Of a stretch of 64,000 bases of DNA, positions 10,786 to 21,495 are shown in pieces (positions within the stretch are counted from its first letter, which is position 1; the number at the start of each line of letters is the position of its first letter). This stretch comes from Savagea sp. (GTDB lineage: Bacteria; Bacillota; Bacilli; Bacillales_A; Planococcaceae), in contig JASLJC010000100.1 of NCBI GenBank assembly GCA_030152585.1, forward strand, positions 1 through 64,000. The letters run 5' to 3'. Under the pieces are notes generated by a model that did not search any database, had not been told where the DNA came from, and worked only from the letters and a program-made list of their open reading frames with translations. Made by a program: the position numbers and the translations under genes.

Positions 10786-12138
10786 TTAATTAAAAAATTC
10801 TTCATATAAAGCACGTAAAATATTGTCTTCGTCTTTCGTCATAATTCCAAACACTAAACTCACTTCGGAAGACCCTTGGTTAATCATTTGAATACTCGCT
10901 CCTGTGCGTGCGATAGCACTTGCGGCACGTGCTGTTAATCCCGTCTGATGGCGCATACCTTCTCCGACGAGTACAATCATCGATAAATCGTGTTCGACTT
11001 GTACGTGATCAGGTTCTAATTCTCGTTCAATCCGATCGAGAATTCGTTGTTCTGTTTTTTCGCTTAAAAATTGTTCACGCATAATGACCGACAAGTTGTC
11101 GATGCCTGAAGGAGTATGTTCATAAGAAATCCCTTCATCTTCGAGAATTTGAAGTAATTTGCGGCCGAATCCGACTTCTTGGTTCATCATATATTTATCG
11201 ACATATAACGTCATAAATCCATCGTCTGCAGCAATCCCGACGACAGGGCGTTCTGGTGCGTGTTGACGTTCGCGGACGATCATCGTACCCGGTGCAGATG
11301 GATTGTTCGTATTTTTAATACAAACAGGCACAGACTTACGGAATGCAGGCATGAGTGCTTCGTCATGGAAAACGGAAAAACCAGAATATGCAAGTTCTCG
11401 CATTTCACGATATGTCATTTTGTCGATTCCTTCAGGCTGATCGACGACATTTGGATTTGCGGCAAACACACCGTCTACGTCGGTGAAGTTTTCGTACAAT
11501 TCCGCTTCTGTCGCCGCAGCGAGTAACGAACCGGTAATGTCAGAACCTCCTCGATCAAACGTTCGAAGAGTACCATCTTTTGTAAAGCCGAAAAATCCTG
11601 GGAATACGATAATTCCTTCTTCGTCTTTTAGTTTCGCCATTTCATCATACGCTTCCGGTAATGCGCGCATACGAGCCGGTCGATCATTGACGATGAGTCC
11701 CCCTTCTTTTGGTGAAACGTATTTCGCTTGGATTCCTCGCTTTTGGAAATACGCAGCAATCAATTTCGCATTGTTGTCTTCGCCTGATGCTTTCAAGCAG
11801 TCCATAAAATATTCAGGGTCTTCTTTAGAAATAGCTAGTCGATCGTGTAAGTCGTGTTCAATCGTTTGAATTATAGATGCGTCGACTTCTAATTGTTCAC
11901 CAATTGTCCGATAACGTGCAATGACTTCTTCTAATGCTTCATCTGTCGGTTCATTCGCTAAGGCTCGTTCTCCTAATTGAATGAGTAAATCCGTCACTTT
12001 CGTATCGTCGCTCGAACGTTTCCCCGGCGCACTGACGACGACAATTTTACGTGACTCATCTGATGTCACAATATTAAATACTTTTTCAATCTGCGCTGCT
12101 GAAGCGACAGACGTCCCACCAAATTTACATACTTTCAT
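10786..12138 (-). CDS. aspartokinase
   Basis: 450 residues. Phosphorylates aspartate at the head of the lysine, threonine and methionine pathways. N-terminal KFGGTSVA and the nucleotide-site segment DRGGSDITG are present, followed by two C-terminal ACT domains (about 300-450) for feedback control. The monofunctional length and its position facing hom-thrC-thrB point to the threonine-linked isozyme (YclM/ThrD type of B. subtilis). ATG 12138 is preceded by AAGAGGG. It shares a 178-bp control region with hom. Confidence 0.93.
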   Translation of the reverse strand: MKVCKFGGTSVASAAQIEKVFNIVTSDESRKIVVVSAPGKRSSDDTKVTDLLIQLGERALANEPTDEALEEVIARYRTIGEQLEVDASIIQTIEHDLHDRLAISKEDPEYFMDCLKASGEDNNAKLIAAYFQKRGIQAKYVSPKEGGLIVNDRPARMRALPEAYDEMAKLKDEEGIIVFPGFFGFTKDGTLRTFDRGGSDITGSLLAAATEAELYENFTDVDGVFAANPNVVDQPEGIDKMTYREMRELAYSGFSVFHDEALMPAFRKSVPVCIKNTNNPSAPGTMIVRERQHAPERPVVGIAADDGFMTLYVDKYMMNQEVGFGRKLLQILEDEGISYEHTPSGIDNLSVIMREQFLSEKTEQRILDRIERELEPDHVQVEHDLSMIVLVGEGMRHQTGLTARAASAIARTGASIQMINQGSSEVSLVFGIMTKDEDNILRALYEEFFN

Positions 12139-12316
12139 CGTTTATCATATCCCTCTTGTGAAAAAATTTTATAACTTTCCAAATTGAACAATAATTCTGT
12201 TATAATATCCATCATAAAGAAAAGAAGGTTGTTATTCAATCTCTTTTTCCTTATAATGTCCTTATGCGAAGAACGATTGTTTTTTCATAGTGTACATATA
12301 GTGAGGAGAATTGTCC
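12139..12316. promoter_or_regulatory. divergent aspartokinase-hom control region
   Basis: Two -10 candidates point toward hom (TATAAT near 12199 and TATAATG near 12254), the latter giving a shorter leader. No T-box, riboswitch or attenuator is visible, so threonine control probably acts through a DNA-binding regulator or through the ACT domains of both enzymes. Confidence 0.45.
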
Positions 12317-13609
12317 ATGAAAAAAGAAATTAATATTGGGTTACTCGGTTTTGGTGTTGTCGGTAGCGGAGTTGCGAAGATTTTGCACGATCACCAAGAA
12401 GATTTAAAGTATAAGTTAGGTGTCGACGTACGGATTAAAAAAGTACTCGTACGGGACTTAGATAAAGAACGCGACACACATTTAACGAAAGAGATGTTTA
12501 CGAACGATTTAGAAGAAATTGTTCAAGATGAAGATATCGATCTCGTCGTTGAAGTAATGGGAGGAACGGGATTTGCAAAAGAAGCGATGAAACGTGCACT
12601 CCATGCTAAAAAAGGAATCGTGACAGCGAATAAAGATTTGATGGCGGAGTCAGGTCCTGAAATGTTGAAAATCGCGGATGAACGCGGTGTCGATTTATTT
12701 TTCGAAGCGAGTGTTGGGGGCGGAATTCCGTTAATTCGTACGTTAGAAGATGGATTAGCATCTGACCGGATTCATGCGTTAACCGGAATTGTAAACGGAA
12801 CGACGAACTTCATGTTAACGAAAATGAAAGACGAAGGAATGAGTTACGACGAAGCGTTACAATTAGCGACCGATTTAGGATTTGCAGAAGCTGATCCGAC
12901 AGCGGACGTTGACGGAATTGATGCAGCGCGTAAAATGGTCATTTTAGCGTCACTTGCATTTTCAACACAAGTTCATTTAGATGATGTAGAAGTGCGCGGT
13001 ATTCGTGAAATTCGAGATGGCGATGTAGAGTTAGCGAGTCGTTTCGGTTATACCGTGAAATTAGCAGGAAGTGCGAAAAAAGATGAAAACGGGGTCGAAG
13101 TAGCAGTTGAACCTGTATTCATTCCAAACGCGCACCCACTCGCTTCAGTAAATAACGAATTTAACGCGGTATACGTTTACGGAGATGCTGTAGGAGAGAC
13201 GATGTTTTACGGACCGGGTGCCGGTTCATTACCGACAGCAACGTCTGTTACAGGTGATATCGTTGCAGCATGTCGTAATTTACTTCTCGGCGTCAATGGT
13301 AAACGTCCGCACGCGCCACAATATCCACGCAAGATGAAAACAAATGACCAAAAGTTCGGTCGTTATTTCCACCGCGTGTTAGTAAAAGACGAAGTAGGGG
13401 TACTGACACATTTGACGTCGCTTTATAGCGAACACGGTGCAAGTCTTGCAACGGTCATTCAACATGCAGAAGACGACGAAGCAGGAACAGATCTCGTTTT
13501 AATCACACACGAGATTTCACGTCAACAACACGAAGACATTATCGAACAATTGAAAAACACGGACAGTGTGCTCGATATTTTAAGCTACTACCGTGTGGAA
13601 GGGGAATAA
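12317..13609 (+). CDS. hom: homoserine dehydrogenase
   Basis: 430 residues. Reduces aspartate semialdehyde to homoserine. The NAD(P)-binding [12 protein letters not shown] opens the protein, followed by the catalytic domain ([24 protein letters not shown]) and a C-terminal ACT domain (about 350-430) for threonine inhibition. ATG 12317 is chosen over TTG 12311 because GAGGAG sits 8 bases upstream. First gene of hom-thrC-thrB. Confidence 0.96.
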   Translation: MKKEINIGLLGFGVVGSGVAKILHDHQEDLKYKLGVDVRIKKVLVRDLDKERDTHLTKEMFTNDLEEIVQDEDIDLVVEVMGGTGFAKEAMKRALHAKKGIVTANKDLMAESGPEMLKIADERGVDLFFEASVGGGIPLIRTLEDGLASDRIHALTGIVNGTTNFMLTKMKDEGMSYDEALQLATDLGFAEADPTADVDGIDAARKMVILASLAFSTQVHLDDVEVRGIREIRDGDVELASRFGYTVKLAGSAKKDENGVEVAVEPVFIPNAHPLASVNNEFNAVYVYGDAVGETMFYGPGAGSLPTATSVTGDIVAACRNLLLGVNGKRPHAPQYPRKMKTNDQKFGRYFHRVLVKDEVGVLTHLTSLYSEHGASLATVIQHAEDDEAGTDLVLITHEISRQQHEDIIEQLKNTDSVLDILSYYRVEGE

Positions 13610-13614
13610 TACAA

Positions 13615-14676
13615 ATGAGACGTTGGAAAGGCTTAATCGAAGAATATAAAGAATGGTTACCTGTAACAGATGCGACACCTTCTCTTACATTACAGGAAGG
13701 AAACACACCGTTAATTCACTTAGAAAATTTATCAAAAGAGTGGGGTGTGAACGTCTACGTCAAAACAGAAGGTTCTAACCCGACTGGTTCTTTTAAAGAC
13801 CGTGGTATGGTCATGGCGGTTGCAAAAGCGAAAGAAGAAGGGAAAACAGCGCTCATTTGTGCATCGACAGGAAATACATCAGCATCTGCTGCAGCATATG
13901 GAGCACGCGCAGGAATGCGTACGATTGTCGTCATTCCAGAAGGTAAAATCGCCCTCGGAAAACTCGCACAAGCGAAAATGCACGGTGCAGATATCGTGGA
14001 AATTGAAGGAAACTTTGACGAAGCTTTAAAAATGGTGCGTGAAGTCGGCGAAGGTCAAATTGCACTCGTCAACTCGGTGAATCCGTACCGTTTAGAAGGA
14101 CAAAAAACGATCGCGTTTGAAGTGATCAATCAACTAGACGGTCAATTACCGGATTATTTTGCACTTCCTGTCGGTAACGCAGGAAACATTTCAGCTGCAT
14201 GGAAAGGATTTACAGAATATCAAGCGAAAAACGGTGGAGACCGTCCAAAATTACTCGGTGTTCAGGCAGACGGTGCTGCACCGATCGTATATGATCGCGT
14301 ATTCGAACAACCCGAAACGGTTGCAACGGCAATTCGTATCGGAAATCCAGCGAGCTGGCATTTAGCGACGAAAGCGTTAGAAGAATCGAACGGTCACATT
14401 ATGTCTGTAACGGATGAAGAGATTTTAGAAGCGTATCAATTGCTCGCATCACGCGACGGTGTTTTCGCAGAACCGGCATCGTGTGCAACGATTGCAGGGT
14501 TGAAAAAACGTATTGAAGCAGGCGAAATCGAGCAAGGTGCAACTGTTGTTGGAATTTTAACAGGAAATGGATTGAAAGATCCAGAAACGGCAATTGAAGT
14601 GAACAAAGAGAAGCCGATGATGACGAAAGCGGAGTTTGAAGACTTTTTACGCCAGTTAAAAGAAGGCGAAATGTAA
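13615..14676 (+). CDS. thrC: threonine synthase
   Basis: A 353-residue PLP enzyme that makes threonine from O-phosphohomoserine. The PLP lysine lies in [11 protein letters not shown], and the phosphate loop is GNAGNISA. It starts 5 bases after hom and its stop overlaps the thrB start by one base (TAATG), so the three genes are probably translationally linked. Confidence 0.96.
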   Translation: MRRWKGLIEEYKEWLPVTDATPSLTLQEGNTPLIHLENLSKEWGVNVYVKTEGSNPTGSFKDRGMVMAVAKAKEEGKTALICASTGNTSASAAAYGARAGMRTIVVIPEGKIALGKLAQAKMHGADIVEIEGNFDEALKMVREVGEGQIALVNSVNPYRLEGQKTIAFEVINQLDGQLPDYFALPVGNAGNISAAWKGFTEYQAKNGGDRPKLLGVQADGAAPIVYDRVFEQPETVATAIRIGNPASWHLATKALEESNGHIMSVTDEEILEAYQLLASRDGVFAEPASCATIAGLKKRIEAGEIEQGATVVGILTGNGLKDPETAIEVNKEKPMMTKAEFEDFLRQLKEGEM

Positions 14677-15575
14677 TGGAGTCTCCAATGTTTCAAGTCG
14701 TCGTTCCTGCTACAACAGCAAATCTCGGACCGGGATATGACTGTATCGGCATGGCGATAGGATTGTCGATGACGATCGATGTCGCGCGTGCTGACACGTG
14801 GTCTGTTCGATACGATAACGCAGAATATATCGATTTACCTCATGATGAGACGAATTTGATCGTCCAAACGATTCAACGTATCGCAGCGGAAAAAGAAAAA
14901 GAAGCGACACCGCTTGCGTTGATCGTTTCGACAGACGTTCCGCTAGGCAAAGGACTTGGCAGTAGTGCATCGGCAATCGTCGCTGGTATTGCGATTGCAA
15001 ACGAAGCATACGATTTACAAATAACAGTCGCTGAACAATTGCGATGGGCGACGACGTTAGAAGGACATGCAGACAATGCGAATGCAGCATTGTTAGGTGG
15101 ACTCGTATTTTCTTATTTTGATGACGAAACGTTAGACGTCGCGCAACTCGATGCGCCGGCACTTGATATTGTCTTGCTCGTTCCGGAACAGACGCTTGCG
15201 ACTGAACAATCGCGAAGTGTACTTCCGCCGACGATGAACCATGCAAAAGCGACGGCTGGAAGCGCAGCGGGGACGGTTTTGGCAGCGGCTTTTGCTTCAG
15301 GTGATTTACCTTTAGCGGGGCGTATGATGGAAAAAGATACGTTTCACGAACCGTATCGTAAAAAAATGTTTGCGCACTTTGATGAAATTCGACAAGCGTC
15401 GCGAGAACTCGATGCATACGGTATGACAATTAGTGGTGCCGGTCCTTCGTTAATCGTATTTACAAAAGAAGGCGAAGGAAAACATGTAGCAGACGTGCTC
15501 GGTCGTCGTTTTGAAGCGTATGAAACGATTGCTACGACACCTTCTGCTCACGGTGTTCTCATTAAAACGTATTAA
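14676..15575 (+). CDS. thrB: homoserine kinase
   Basis: A 299-residue GHMP kinase that phosphorylates homoserine. The ATP loop PLGKGLGSSASA is intact, and the C-terminal GHMP motif appears as MTISGAGPSL. Starts within the thrC stop codon. The operon ends with a strong terminator. Confidence 0.95.
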   Translation: MESPMFQVVVPATTANLGPGYDCIGMAIGLSMTIDVARADTWSVRYDNAEYIDLPHDETNLIVQTIQRIAAEKEKEATPLALIVSTDVPLGKGLGSSASAIVAGIAIANEAYDLQITVAEQLRWATTLEGHADNANAALLGGLVFSYFDDETLDVAQLDAPALDIVLLVPEQTLATEQSRSVLPPTMNHAKATAGSAAGTVLAAAFASGDLPLAGRMMEKDTFHEPYRKKMFAHFDEIRQASRELDAYGMTISGAGPSLIVFTKEGEGKHVADVLGRRFEAYETIATTPSAHGVLIKTY

Positions 15576-15578
15576 ATC

Positions 15579-15622
15579 AAAAAAAGAGATTGAAAAGGAA
15601 ATTAACCTTTTCAATCTCTTTT
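15579..15622 (+). terminator. hom-thrC-thrB terminator
   Basis: A 17-bp stem (AAAGAGATTGAAAAGG / CCTTTTCAATCTCTTT) with loop AAATTAA. Confidence 0.9.
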
Positions 15623-15650
15623 GTATTGGCTTTTATTCGTTTTTAGACAT

Positions 15651-15678
15651 AAAAAAAACGTTACATCTACTGTAACGG
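15651..15678 (-). terminator. tRNA-Ser terminator
   Basis: On the minus strand, CGTTACA / TGTAACG with a 5-base loop is followed by eight T, just after the tRNA. Confidence 0.85.
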
Positions 15679-15691
15679 TTTCAAATAAAAA

Positions 15692-15784
15692 TGGCGGAGG
15701 AAGAGGGATTCGAACCCCCGCGGGCTTTAACACCCCTGCTGGTTTTCAAGACCAGTCCCTTCAGCCGGGCTTGGGTATTCCTCC
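15692..15784 (-). tRNA. tRNA-Ser (UGA)
   Basis: 93 nt with encoded CCA. The acceptor stem GGAGGAA / TTCCTCC, a long variable arm typical of serine tRNAs, the T-loop GGTTCGAATCC and the anticodon stem CTGGT-CTTGAAA-ACCAG give anticodon UGA. An apparent open frame over it on the plus strand is an artefact. Confidence 0.95.
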
Positions 15785-15977
15785 GTGTTCGTCTTATCGA
15801 CAATATATAATTTACCACGGTATTAAAAAAAGGTCAACCCCTTTTTGTTCTTTTTTAAAAAATCTAATTTTCATCGCCTTTTTTACTGCTTATTTAAAAG
15901 AAAGGTCGAGATCCTCAGTGACATCAGGTAAAGCACCATTCTTTTTAAAATGTATTGAAATAGAACGGTCGTGAAAG

Positions 15978-16005
15978 TTGATTTTCAGTAAAAACTATGT
16001 ATAAT
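15978..16005 (+). promoter_or_regulatory. SRP RNA promoter
   Basis: -35 TTGATT (15978-15983), 16-bp spacer, perfect -10 TATAAT (16000-16005), directly upstream of the RNA. Confidence 0.75.
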
Positions 16006-16008
16006 AAT

Positions 16009-16282
16009 AAGTACCGTACTAGATGGGGAAGTAGCGGATCCCTGTAACTTGCAATCCGCTTTAGCAAGATTGAAGTCCTCTCTGAGGCGTTATGTATTGT
16101 AAAGTCTGCCGTATGCACGTAGTGTTGACATTTGGGTCCTACACAATGAGAATCTATGAACCATGTCAGGTCCGGAAGGAAGCAGCATTAAGTAGACTCC
16201 CTCATGTGTTGTAGGGTCGCCTAGATCGAGCTGGCGACATACGTAACGTTTATGTGCATACGTCGACGAGAGGTGTACGGTC
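16009..16282 (+). ncRNA. scr: signal recognition particle RNA, long Bacillus type
   Basis: About 274 nt. The SRP domain core GTCAGGTCCGGAAGGAAGCAGC binds Ffh. The Alu-like 5' part (GGGGAAGTAGCGGATCCCTGTAA, AATCCGCTTTAGCA) and the overall layout match B. subtilis scRNA. It sits just upstream of dnaX, as in Bacillus. The ends are placed by pairing of CCGTAC near 16013 with GTACGG near 16280. Confidence 0.95.
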
Positions 16283-16299
16283 TTTATTTTAAATGATTC

Positions 16300-16329
16300 A
16301 GTGACTTTCTTAGTGAAGTCACTTTTTTT
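16300..16329 (+). terminator. SRP RNA terminator
   Basis: AGTGACTT pairs with AAGTCACT, followed by seven T. Confidence 0.85.
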
Positions 16330-16409
16330 AATTGTCTAACGTCGACGGATATAAGTGTTTCATATATAATGAAAAAGGTTTACTTTAAGTAAGAGAGGAG
16401 CGTTACGAT

Positions 16410-18164
16410 TTGATTCATCAATCGTTTTATCGTACGTATCGTCCGCAGACGTTCGAAGAGATGTCTGGTCAAAAGCATGTGAAGCGTACTTTAAAAAACG
16501 CCCTTTTACATGAACGGACGACGCATGCGTATTTATTTTCAGGGCCAAGAGGAACGGGAAAGACGAGCGCGGCGAAAATTTTTGCCAAAGCTTTAAATTG
16601 TGAGCATCCTGTTAACGGAGAACCGTGTAATGAATGTCCGACGTGTCAAAGTATTACAGAAGGTTCGCACACAGATGTCATCGAATTTGATGCAGCGAGT
16701 AATTCGCGTGTTGAAGAAATTCGAGAAATTATCGAAAAAGTTCATTTTGCTCCTGCAGCAGCGAAGTTTAAAGTGTATATTATCGATGAAGTACATATGT
16801 TGTCGAACTCTGCTTTTAACGCTTTGTTAAAAACGTTAGAAGAACCACCACGTCACGTCGTCTTTATTTTAGCGACGACTGAACCTCATCAATTACCATT
16901 GACGATCATTTCACGTTGTCAACGGTTCGACTTTAAACCGTTAACTCGACATGAACTCGTCGAACGGATGGAAGTCGTTTTAGAAGATGTCGGATTAGAA
17001 GCAGAGCCACGTGCATTGCAAACGATTGCGCAGTCAGCTTCAGGCGGTATGCGCGATGCATTAAGTATGCTCGATCAAGTCGCTTCATTTAGCGATGAAA
17101 GGATTGTCGAAAACGATGCATTACTCATTACAGGATCAGTTGGCGAAGAAATATTTTTAAAACTCGTTGAAGCGATCCGCTCAGGAGATGCAGGAGAAGC
17201 GTTAACGTTAATTGACCGTTTAATGCGAGAAGGAAAAGATCCGTTTCGTTTAATGGAAGATAGTATGACGTTTTTCCGTGATTTGTTGCTTATGAAAGCC
17301 GCACCTGAACAAACAGATTTACTAGCATTTATTGTGAATGTAGAGCCGTTCGAACCGATTGCAGCCGCATATTCAGAGCCTATTTTGTATCAATACATTC
17401 AAATTTTATCAGATGCTCAACGGGAGATGCGCCATTCGAATCATGCGAAAGTATACGTTGAATCAGCGGTCTTAAAACTCGTTCATTTAGAACAACAAGT
17501 GCCGCCGAAACAAACGTCGGAAATGACAGAAGAAATGTCTGCGCACCTTTCTACTTTAAATGAACGCGTTAATGAATTACAACGTCAATTAAAAGAGCGT
17601 GTTGAAGCGCAACCAGCGTCAACGGAGCCGACACCTGTCGAATCGAAGCCGAAACCGAGAATGTACCGGGTACCGAAAGACCGAGTACGCCATGTATTAA
17701 CAGAAGCGACACGTCAGGCATTACAACAAGTGAATCAAGTATGGGCGACGGCTTTACAACGAATGGCTCCGACAGAAGCGGCTCTAATGAAAGAAGCAAA
17801 ACCTGTTGCAGCAAGTGAAGCGAACGTCATCGTGGCGTTTAAATTTGAAATTCATTGTAGTATGGCGGCTAAAAAAGAAGAGCTTGTCGAGCGACTAAAT
17901 GGAGAATTAACGGTACAATTACATCGACCGGTAGAAGTCGTATTTATTCCGGAAGAAGCGTGGGGGCCTTTACGAGAAGAGTCGATTGCCCTTTTACGTT
18001 CAAAAGCCGAGACGTCGTCACAAGAAGAAGGCGAAACGGGCCAAGTAGAAGTACCTGAAAGTTTTGATGAGCAAGAACTCGTGAAACCTCACATACGTGA
18101 AGCAGAGCGACTATTCGGTACAGCACTCATCGAAGTAATCGAAACAAACAAAACAGACAATTAA
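16410..18164 (+). CDS. dnaX: DNA polymerase III gamma/tau subunit
   Basis: 584 residues. Clamp-loader ATPase of the replisome. Walker A is GPRGTGKTS near residue 47, the zinc module follows with CEHP...CNECPTC, the DEVHM Walker B is near 120, and the sensor region is SRCQRF. A Glu/Pro-rich linker and a tau-like C-terminal domain follow. Starts at TTG 16410 after GAGAGGAG. The frame is continuous, so no programmed frameshift is needed for the full product. Followed by yaaK-recR-yaaL. Confidence 0.97.
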   Translation: MIHQSFYRTYRPQTFEEMSGQKHVKRTLKNALLHERTTHAYLFSGPRGTGKTSAAKIFAKALNCEHPVNGEPCNECPTCQSITEGSHTDVIEFDAASNSRVEEIREIIEKVHFAPAAAKFKVYIIDEVHMLSNSAFNALLKTLEEPPRHVVFILATTEPHQLPLTIISRCQRFDFKPLTRHELVERMEVVLEDVGLEAEPRALQTIAQSASGGMRDALSMLDQVASFSDERIVENDALLITGSVGEEIFLKLVEAIRSGDAGEALTLIDRLMREGKDPFRLMEDSMTFFRDLLLMKAAPEQTDLLAFIVNVEPFEPIAAAYSEPILYQYIQILSDAQREMRHSNHAKVYVESAVLKLVHLEQQVPPKQTSEMTEEMSAHLSTLNERVNELQRQLKERVEAQPASTEPTPVESKPKPRMYRVPKDRVRHVLTEATRQALQQVNQVWATALQRMAPTEAALMKEAKPVAASEANVIVAFKFEIHCSMAAKKEELVERLNGELTVQLHRPVEVVFIPEEAWGPLREESIALLRSKAETSSQEEGETGQVEVPESFDEQELVKPHIREAERLFGTALIEVIETNKTDN

Positions 18165-18177
18165 AGGAGGAATACCG

Positions 18178-18498
18178 ATGCGTGGTATGGGAAATATGCA
18201 AGGTATGATGAAAAAAGTTCAAAAAATGCAAAAACAGATGGCGAAAGCTCAAGAAGAATTAGGTGAAGAACGTCTTGAAGCACTCGCAGGAGGCGGCGCT
18301 GTCAAAGTTGTCGTATCCGGTCATAAAGAAGTTGTTGAAGTAACGATTGATCCAGATATTGTCGATCCAGACGATGTAGAAATTTTACAAGACTTAATCG
18401 TCATCGCTACAAATGAAGCGATGAAAAAAGCAGAAGAGTTATCAGAATCAACGATGGGACAGTTTACGAAAGGGTTAAACTTACCGGGAATGTTTTAA
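18178..18498 (+). CDS. yaaK: YbaB/EbfC-family nucleoid-associated protein
   Basis: 106 residues. Begins with a Met-rich helix ([21 protein letters not shown]) and contains the typical [21 protein letters not shown] core. Dimeric DNA-binding protein, usually encoded between dnaX and recR as here. AAAGGAGG precedes the start. Confidence 0.95.
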   Translation: MRGMGNMQGMMKKVQKMQKQMAKAQEELGEERLEALAGGGAVKVVVSGHKEVVEVTIDPDIVDPDDVEILQDLIVIATNEAMKKAEELSESTMGQFTKGLNLPGMF

Positions 18499-18513
18499 TA
18501 GGAGGCGGTCGTG

Positions 18514-19113
18514 ATGCATTACCCTGAACCGCTAGCAAAATTAATTGACAGCTTTATGAAACTACCGACCATTGGTCCGAAAACAGCGAGTCGTCTCGCT
18601 TTTTTCGTTTTAGAGATGGAAGAAGATACAGTTTTGGCGTTTTCAAAAGCACTTGTCGATGCGAAACGAAACATTCAGTTTTGTTCGGTTTGCGGTCACA
18701 TTACAGATATTGATCCGTGTCACATTTGTCAAGATACGAGCCGGGATGCATCGACGATTTGTGTCGTACAGGACCCGAAAGATGTTATCGCGATGGAAAA
18801 AATGCGAGATTATAACGGATTGTATCACGTTTTACACGGTTCCATTTCACCGATGGACGGAATCGGTCCAGAAGATATTAACGTACCTCGCTTACTCCAA
18901 CGTTTACAAGCTTCGGATGAAATCGAAGAATTAATATTAGCGACGAATCCGACGATTGAAGGAGAGGCAACCGCGATGTATATCGGTCGTCTCGTGAAGC
19001 CGTCAGGGATTACGACGACGCGCATTGCCCACGGATTACCGGTCGGTGGCGATTTAGAATATGCGGATGAAGTGACGTTGTCGAAAGCACTTGAAGGACG
19101 TCGCGAGTTATAG
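18514..19113 (+). CDS. recR: recombination mediator RecR
   Basis: 199 residues. Acts with RecF and RecO at gapped DNA. Contains the helix-hairpin-helix [14 protein letters not shown], the C4 zinc finger CSVC...CHIC at about residues 57-72, a Toprim domain ([13 protein letters not shown]) and the C-terminal Walker-like segment. ATG 18514 is preferred to the adjacent GTG because AGGAGG is 7 bases upstream. Confidence 0.96.
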   Translation: MHYPEPLAKLIDSFMKLPTIGPKTASRLAFFVLEMEEDTVLAFSKALVDAKRNIQFCSVCGHITDIDPCHICQDTSRDASTICVVQDPKDVIAMEKMRDYNGLYHVLHGSISPMDGIGPEDINVPRLLQRLQASDEIEELILATNPTIEGEATAMYIGRLVKPSGITTTRIAHGLPVGGDLEYADEVTLSKALEGRREL

Positions 19114-19130
19114 AAGGGATGATTCGACAG

Positions 19131-19349
19131 ATGTTTTTTTGGAGAAAACAAAAGTTGAAACGAACGTATGACGAATCATTACAGCAATTAATGAGCGAGT
19201 TGCAAGAAGAATGGGAACAAGCGAAAGAAGTAGAACATGTCGCACGCGATGAATTCGGTACAGCTTCTACGTATCGAAAAATTGCCGAAAGTAAATATTT
19301 CTTCTTATTTAAAGAAGCACGCAACCGTCGCATTGAAGCGAAACGATAA
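19131..19349 (+). CDS. yaaL: YaaL-like protein (DUF2508 family)
   Basis: 72 residues. Strongly charged and helical, with the FRLARN-like C terminus YFFLFKEARNR. It follows recR as yaaL does in Bacillus. Function unknown. The start at 19131 is preferred to 19119 because GAAGGGATGA lies immediately before the latter. In spore formers bofA comes next; here it is missing and a terminator and a two-component system follow. Confidence 0.8.
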   Translation: MFFWRKQKLKRTYDESLQQLMSELQEEWEQAKEVEHVARDEFGTASTYRKIAESKYFFLFKEARNRRIEAKR

Positions 19350-19355
19350 TGATCG

Positions 19356-19389
19356 AAAACAGCACATTTGATCGATGTGCTGTTTTTTT
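19356..19389 (+). terminator. dnaX-yaaL operon terminator
   Basis: Arms AACAGCACAT / ATGTGCTGTT with loop TTGATCG, then seven T. Confidence 0.88.
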
Positions 19390-19442
19390 GTTATGTGTTG
19401 TTCATCGAATCGTTGTACACTAAAGAAAAAAGGAGTGAGGAG

Positions 19443-20114
19443 ATGTACATTTTAGTCGTAGATGATGATCCAGAAATTGTAGAGCTCGTCTCAATCCATT
19501 TAAAAGAAGAAGGTTATGCTGTACAGACCGCGCGTAACGGCGTAGAGGCGCTTGAAAAAGTACAAGCGGCTCGTCCTGATTTAGCGATTGTCGATGTGAT
19601 GATGCCAGAAATGGACGGTTATACGTTAACGGCTCGTTTACGCGAAGAAGAAAATATACCGGTCATTTTACTAACAGCAAAAGGTGAGCTCGAAGATAAA
19701 GAACGTGGCTTTTTAGCAGGAACAGACGATTATGTGACGAAACCGTTCGAGCCGAAAGAGCTGTTGTTTCGTGTATCTGCGTTATTACGTCGATACGATA
19801 AGAGAGGAAATGCACAAATTGAAGTCGGTCCGTTACGAATCGATACAGATCAATACGAAGTATCACTCGACGGAAACGTTCATATTTTACCGTTAAAAGA
19901 GTTTGAATTGTTAACGGTGTTTGCTCAACGCCCTCATTACGTATATCCACGTGATTTTTTAATTGAGCGTGTTTGGGGATACGATTATGAAGGAGACGAA
20001 CAAACGTTAAACGTTCACGTGAAACGTCTTCGGGATAAATTAACACCGTATAAAGACCAGCTCTGGATTGAAACGGTTCGAGGAGTCGGGTATAAGTTAG
20101 AGGTTTACGTATGA
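19443..20114 (+). CDS. OmpR-family response regulator, HssR-like
   Basis: 223 residues. Receiver domain with acidic pair DDD, phosphoacceptor Asp in AIVDVMMPEMDG, conserved Lys in DYVTKPFE, then a winged-helix DNA-binding domain (RVWGYDYEGDEQTLNVHVKRLRDK). ATG 19443 fits AAGGAG upstream and the usual MxxILVVDDD start. The 4-bp overlap with the kinase gene (ATGA) shows a coupled pair. HssR identity is inferred from its kinase partner and from the direct repeat ahead of the next transcription unit. Confidence 0.87.
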   Translation: MYILVVDDDPEIVELVSIHLKEEGYAVQTARNGVEALEKVQAARPDLAIVDVMMPEMDGYTLTARLREEENIPVILLTAKGELEDKERGFLAGTDDYVTKPFEPKELLFRVSALLRRYDKRGNAQIEVGPLRIDTDQYEVSLDGNVHILPLKEFELLTVFAQRPHYVYPRDFLIERVWGYDYEGDEQTLNVHVKRLRDKLTPYKDQLWIETVRGVGYKLEVYV

Positions 20115-21493
20115 AGTCGCTTTACGGAAAGTTTTTAACGTATATGATGTTGCTCATTATTGGCAGTACGATGGTTGCATTTGTCGTCATGAACGCATTT
20201 TATCAATATTATTTGAAAGATAATCATGCGACTAAAAATATGGAGCGGGTGAAGGCACTTGCTCATTATATTGAAACGGAACAGCCATCGTCCCTTTCTT
20301 TTTATGTCGAAACGAATGCTCAAACGGGATATAAAATGATTTTAGTCCATCCGACAGGAGAGCGTGTTTATTTTGGCGATTCTTTTCGTCTAAACAATTT
20401 ACAACAATCAGCTGTTGACCGTGTGTTAAGTGGAAAAACGTATAACGGTATGGGACAATTTCCGACAGGGACGTTGATGACCGGCTTTTTTGCAGATGAA
20501 TCACGTAATACCGTTGGTGCGCCATTTCGTTATGAAGGGGAGATGTACGGACTTTTCATTCGTCCGGATATTCGTGCATTGTTTACAGAAGTCCACTATT
20601 TACTCGGTGGGATGATTGTCATCATCGTATTATTAAGTGTACTCGCTGTCATATTTGTGACAAAAAAATTAATTGATCCGATTACAAAATTGACGCACGT
20701 GACGAAAACAGTCGGAACTGAATCACTTCAAGTGAGTGAATTGCCCGTAGAGCGCGCAGATGAAATCGGTACATTAGCACAAAGCTTTCGTGCGATGATT
20801 GAACGATTAGAAGAAAATGAACTTGCTCGAAAGCAGTTTATTAGTGATGTTTCTCACGATTTCCAATCACCGCTATCGAGTATTCAAGGATATGCCCGTC
20901 TGTTAGAACAGTCGGACCGAACAGAAGAAGAACGTCGTCGTTACGCTATGATTATCGTCGATGAAGCAAGTCGTTTATCGAATGTGACGCGTCAGTTACT
21001 CGACTTAACGTCGTACGATCAATTAACGTCGTTGTACACTGTACGAACATTTTCACTTGATGAACAATTACGTCAAGTCGTTCGTACGTATACGTGGCAA
21101 GTGATGGAAAAGCAGTTGTCGCTCGTGACTGATTTTGATGCGGTCATGATAGAAGGAGATCCGAATGCATTAGAAAAAGTATGGGACAATTTATTATCGA
21201 ATGCGTTGAAATATACAGAAGAAGGAACGATTACCGTTTGTGTACGAGAACGAGCGGATGAAGTCGTCGTGTCGATTGAAGATACCGGTTGTGGCATGAC
21301 CGAAGAAGAAATGGCACACGTCTTCGATCGGTTTTATCGCGTCGACGATGCACGAACGAAAAGAGTGCAGGGGACAGGTCTAGGCATGTCTATCGTCGAA
21401 CAAATCGTTCGTCTACATGACGGAAAAATTGAAATAGATAGTAAAAAAGGTGTAGGTACACGTATTTCGATTCATTTACGAAAAAAAGAATAA
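20111..21493 (+). CDS. sensor histidine kinase, HssS-like
   Basis: 460 residues. TM1 at about 9-30, an extracytoplasmic sensor of roughly 125 residues, TM2 at about 163-185, HAMP, then H-box with His249 in SDVSHDFQSPL, N-box DNLLSNALKYT, and G-boxes DTGCGM and GTGLGMS. The sensor resembles my memory of Staphylococcus aureus HssS (MTGFF...NTVG and FIRPDI just before TM2). HssS detects damage from excess heme. The ligand here is inferred, not shown. Confidence 0.82.
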   Translation: MKSLYGKFLTYMMLLIIGSTMVAFVVMNAFYQYYLKDNHATKNMERVKALAHYIETEQPSSLSFYVETNAQTGYKMILVHPTGERVYFGDSFRLNNLQQSAVDRVLSGKTYNGMGQFPTGTLMTGFFADESRNTVGAPFRYEGEMYGLFIRPDIRALFTEVHYLLGGMIVIIVLLSVLAVIFVTKKLIDPITKLTHVTKTVGTESLQVSELPVERADEIGTLAQSFRAMIERLEENELARKQFISDVSHDFQSPLSSIQGYARLLEQSDRTEEERRRYAMIIVDEASRLSNVTRQLLDLTSYDQLTSLYTVRTFSLDEQLRQVVRTYTWQVMEKQLSLVTDFDAVMIEGDPNALEKVWDNLLSNALKYTEEGTITVCVRERADEVVVSIEDTGCGMTEEEMAHVFDRFYRVDDARTKRVQGTGLGMSIVEQIVRLHDGKIEIDSKKGVGTRISIHLRKKE

Positions 21494-21495
21494 TC

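Noticed and set aside
15621..15974. Open frame of 117 codons on the plus strand
   Set aside because: It reads antisense through tRNA-Ser and its terminator; its apparent protein text is the reverse strand of the tRNA.
16410..18164. Programmed frameshift in dnaX
   Set aside because: The gene encodes a full tau-length protein in one frame, and no A AAA AAG with a following stem was seen near the gamma boundary.
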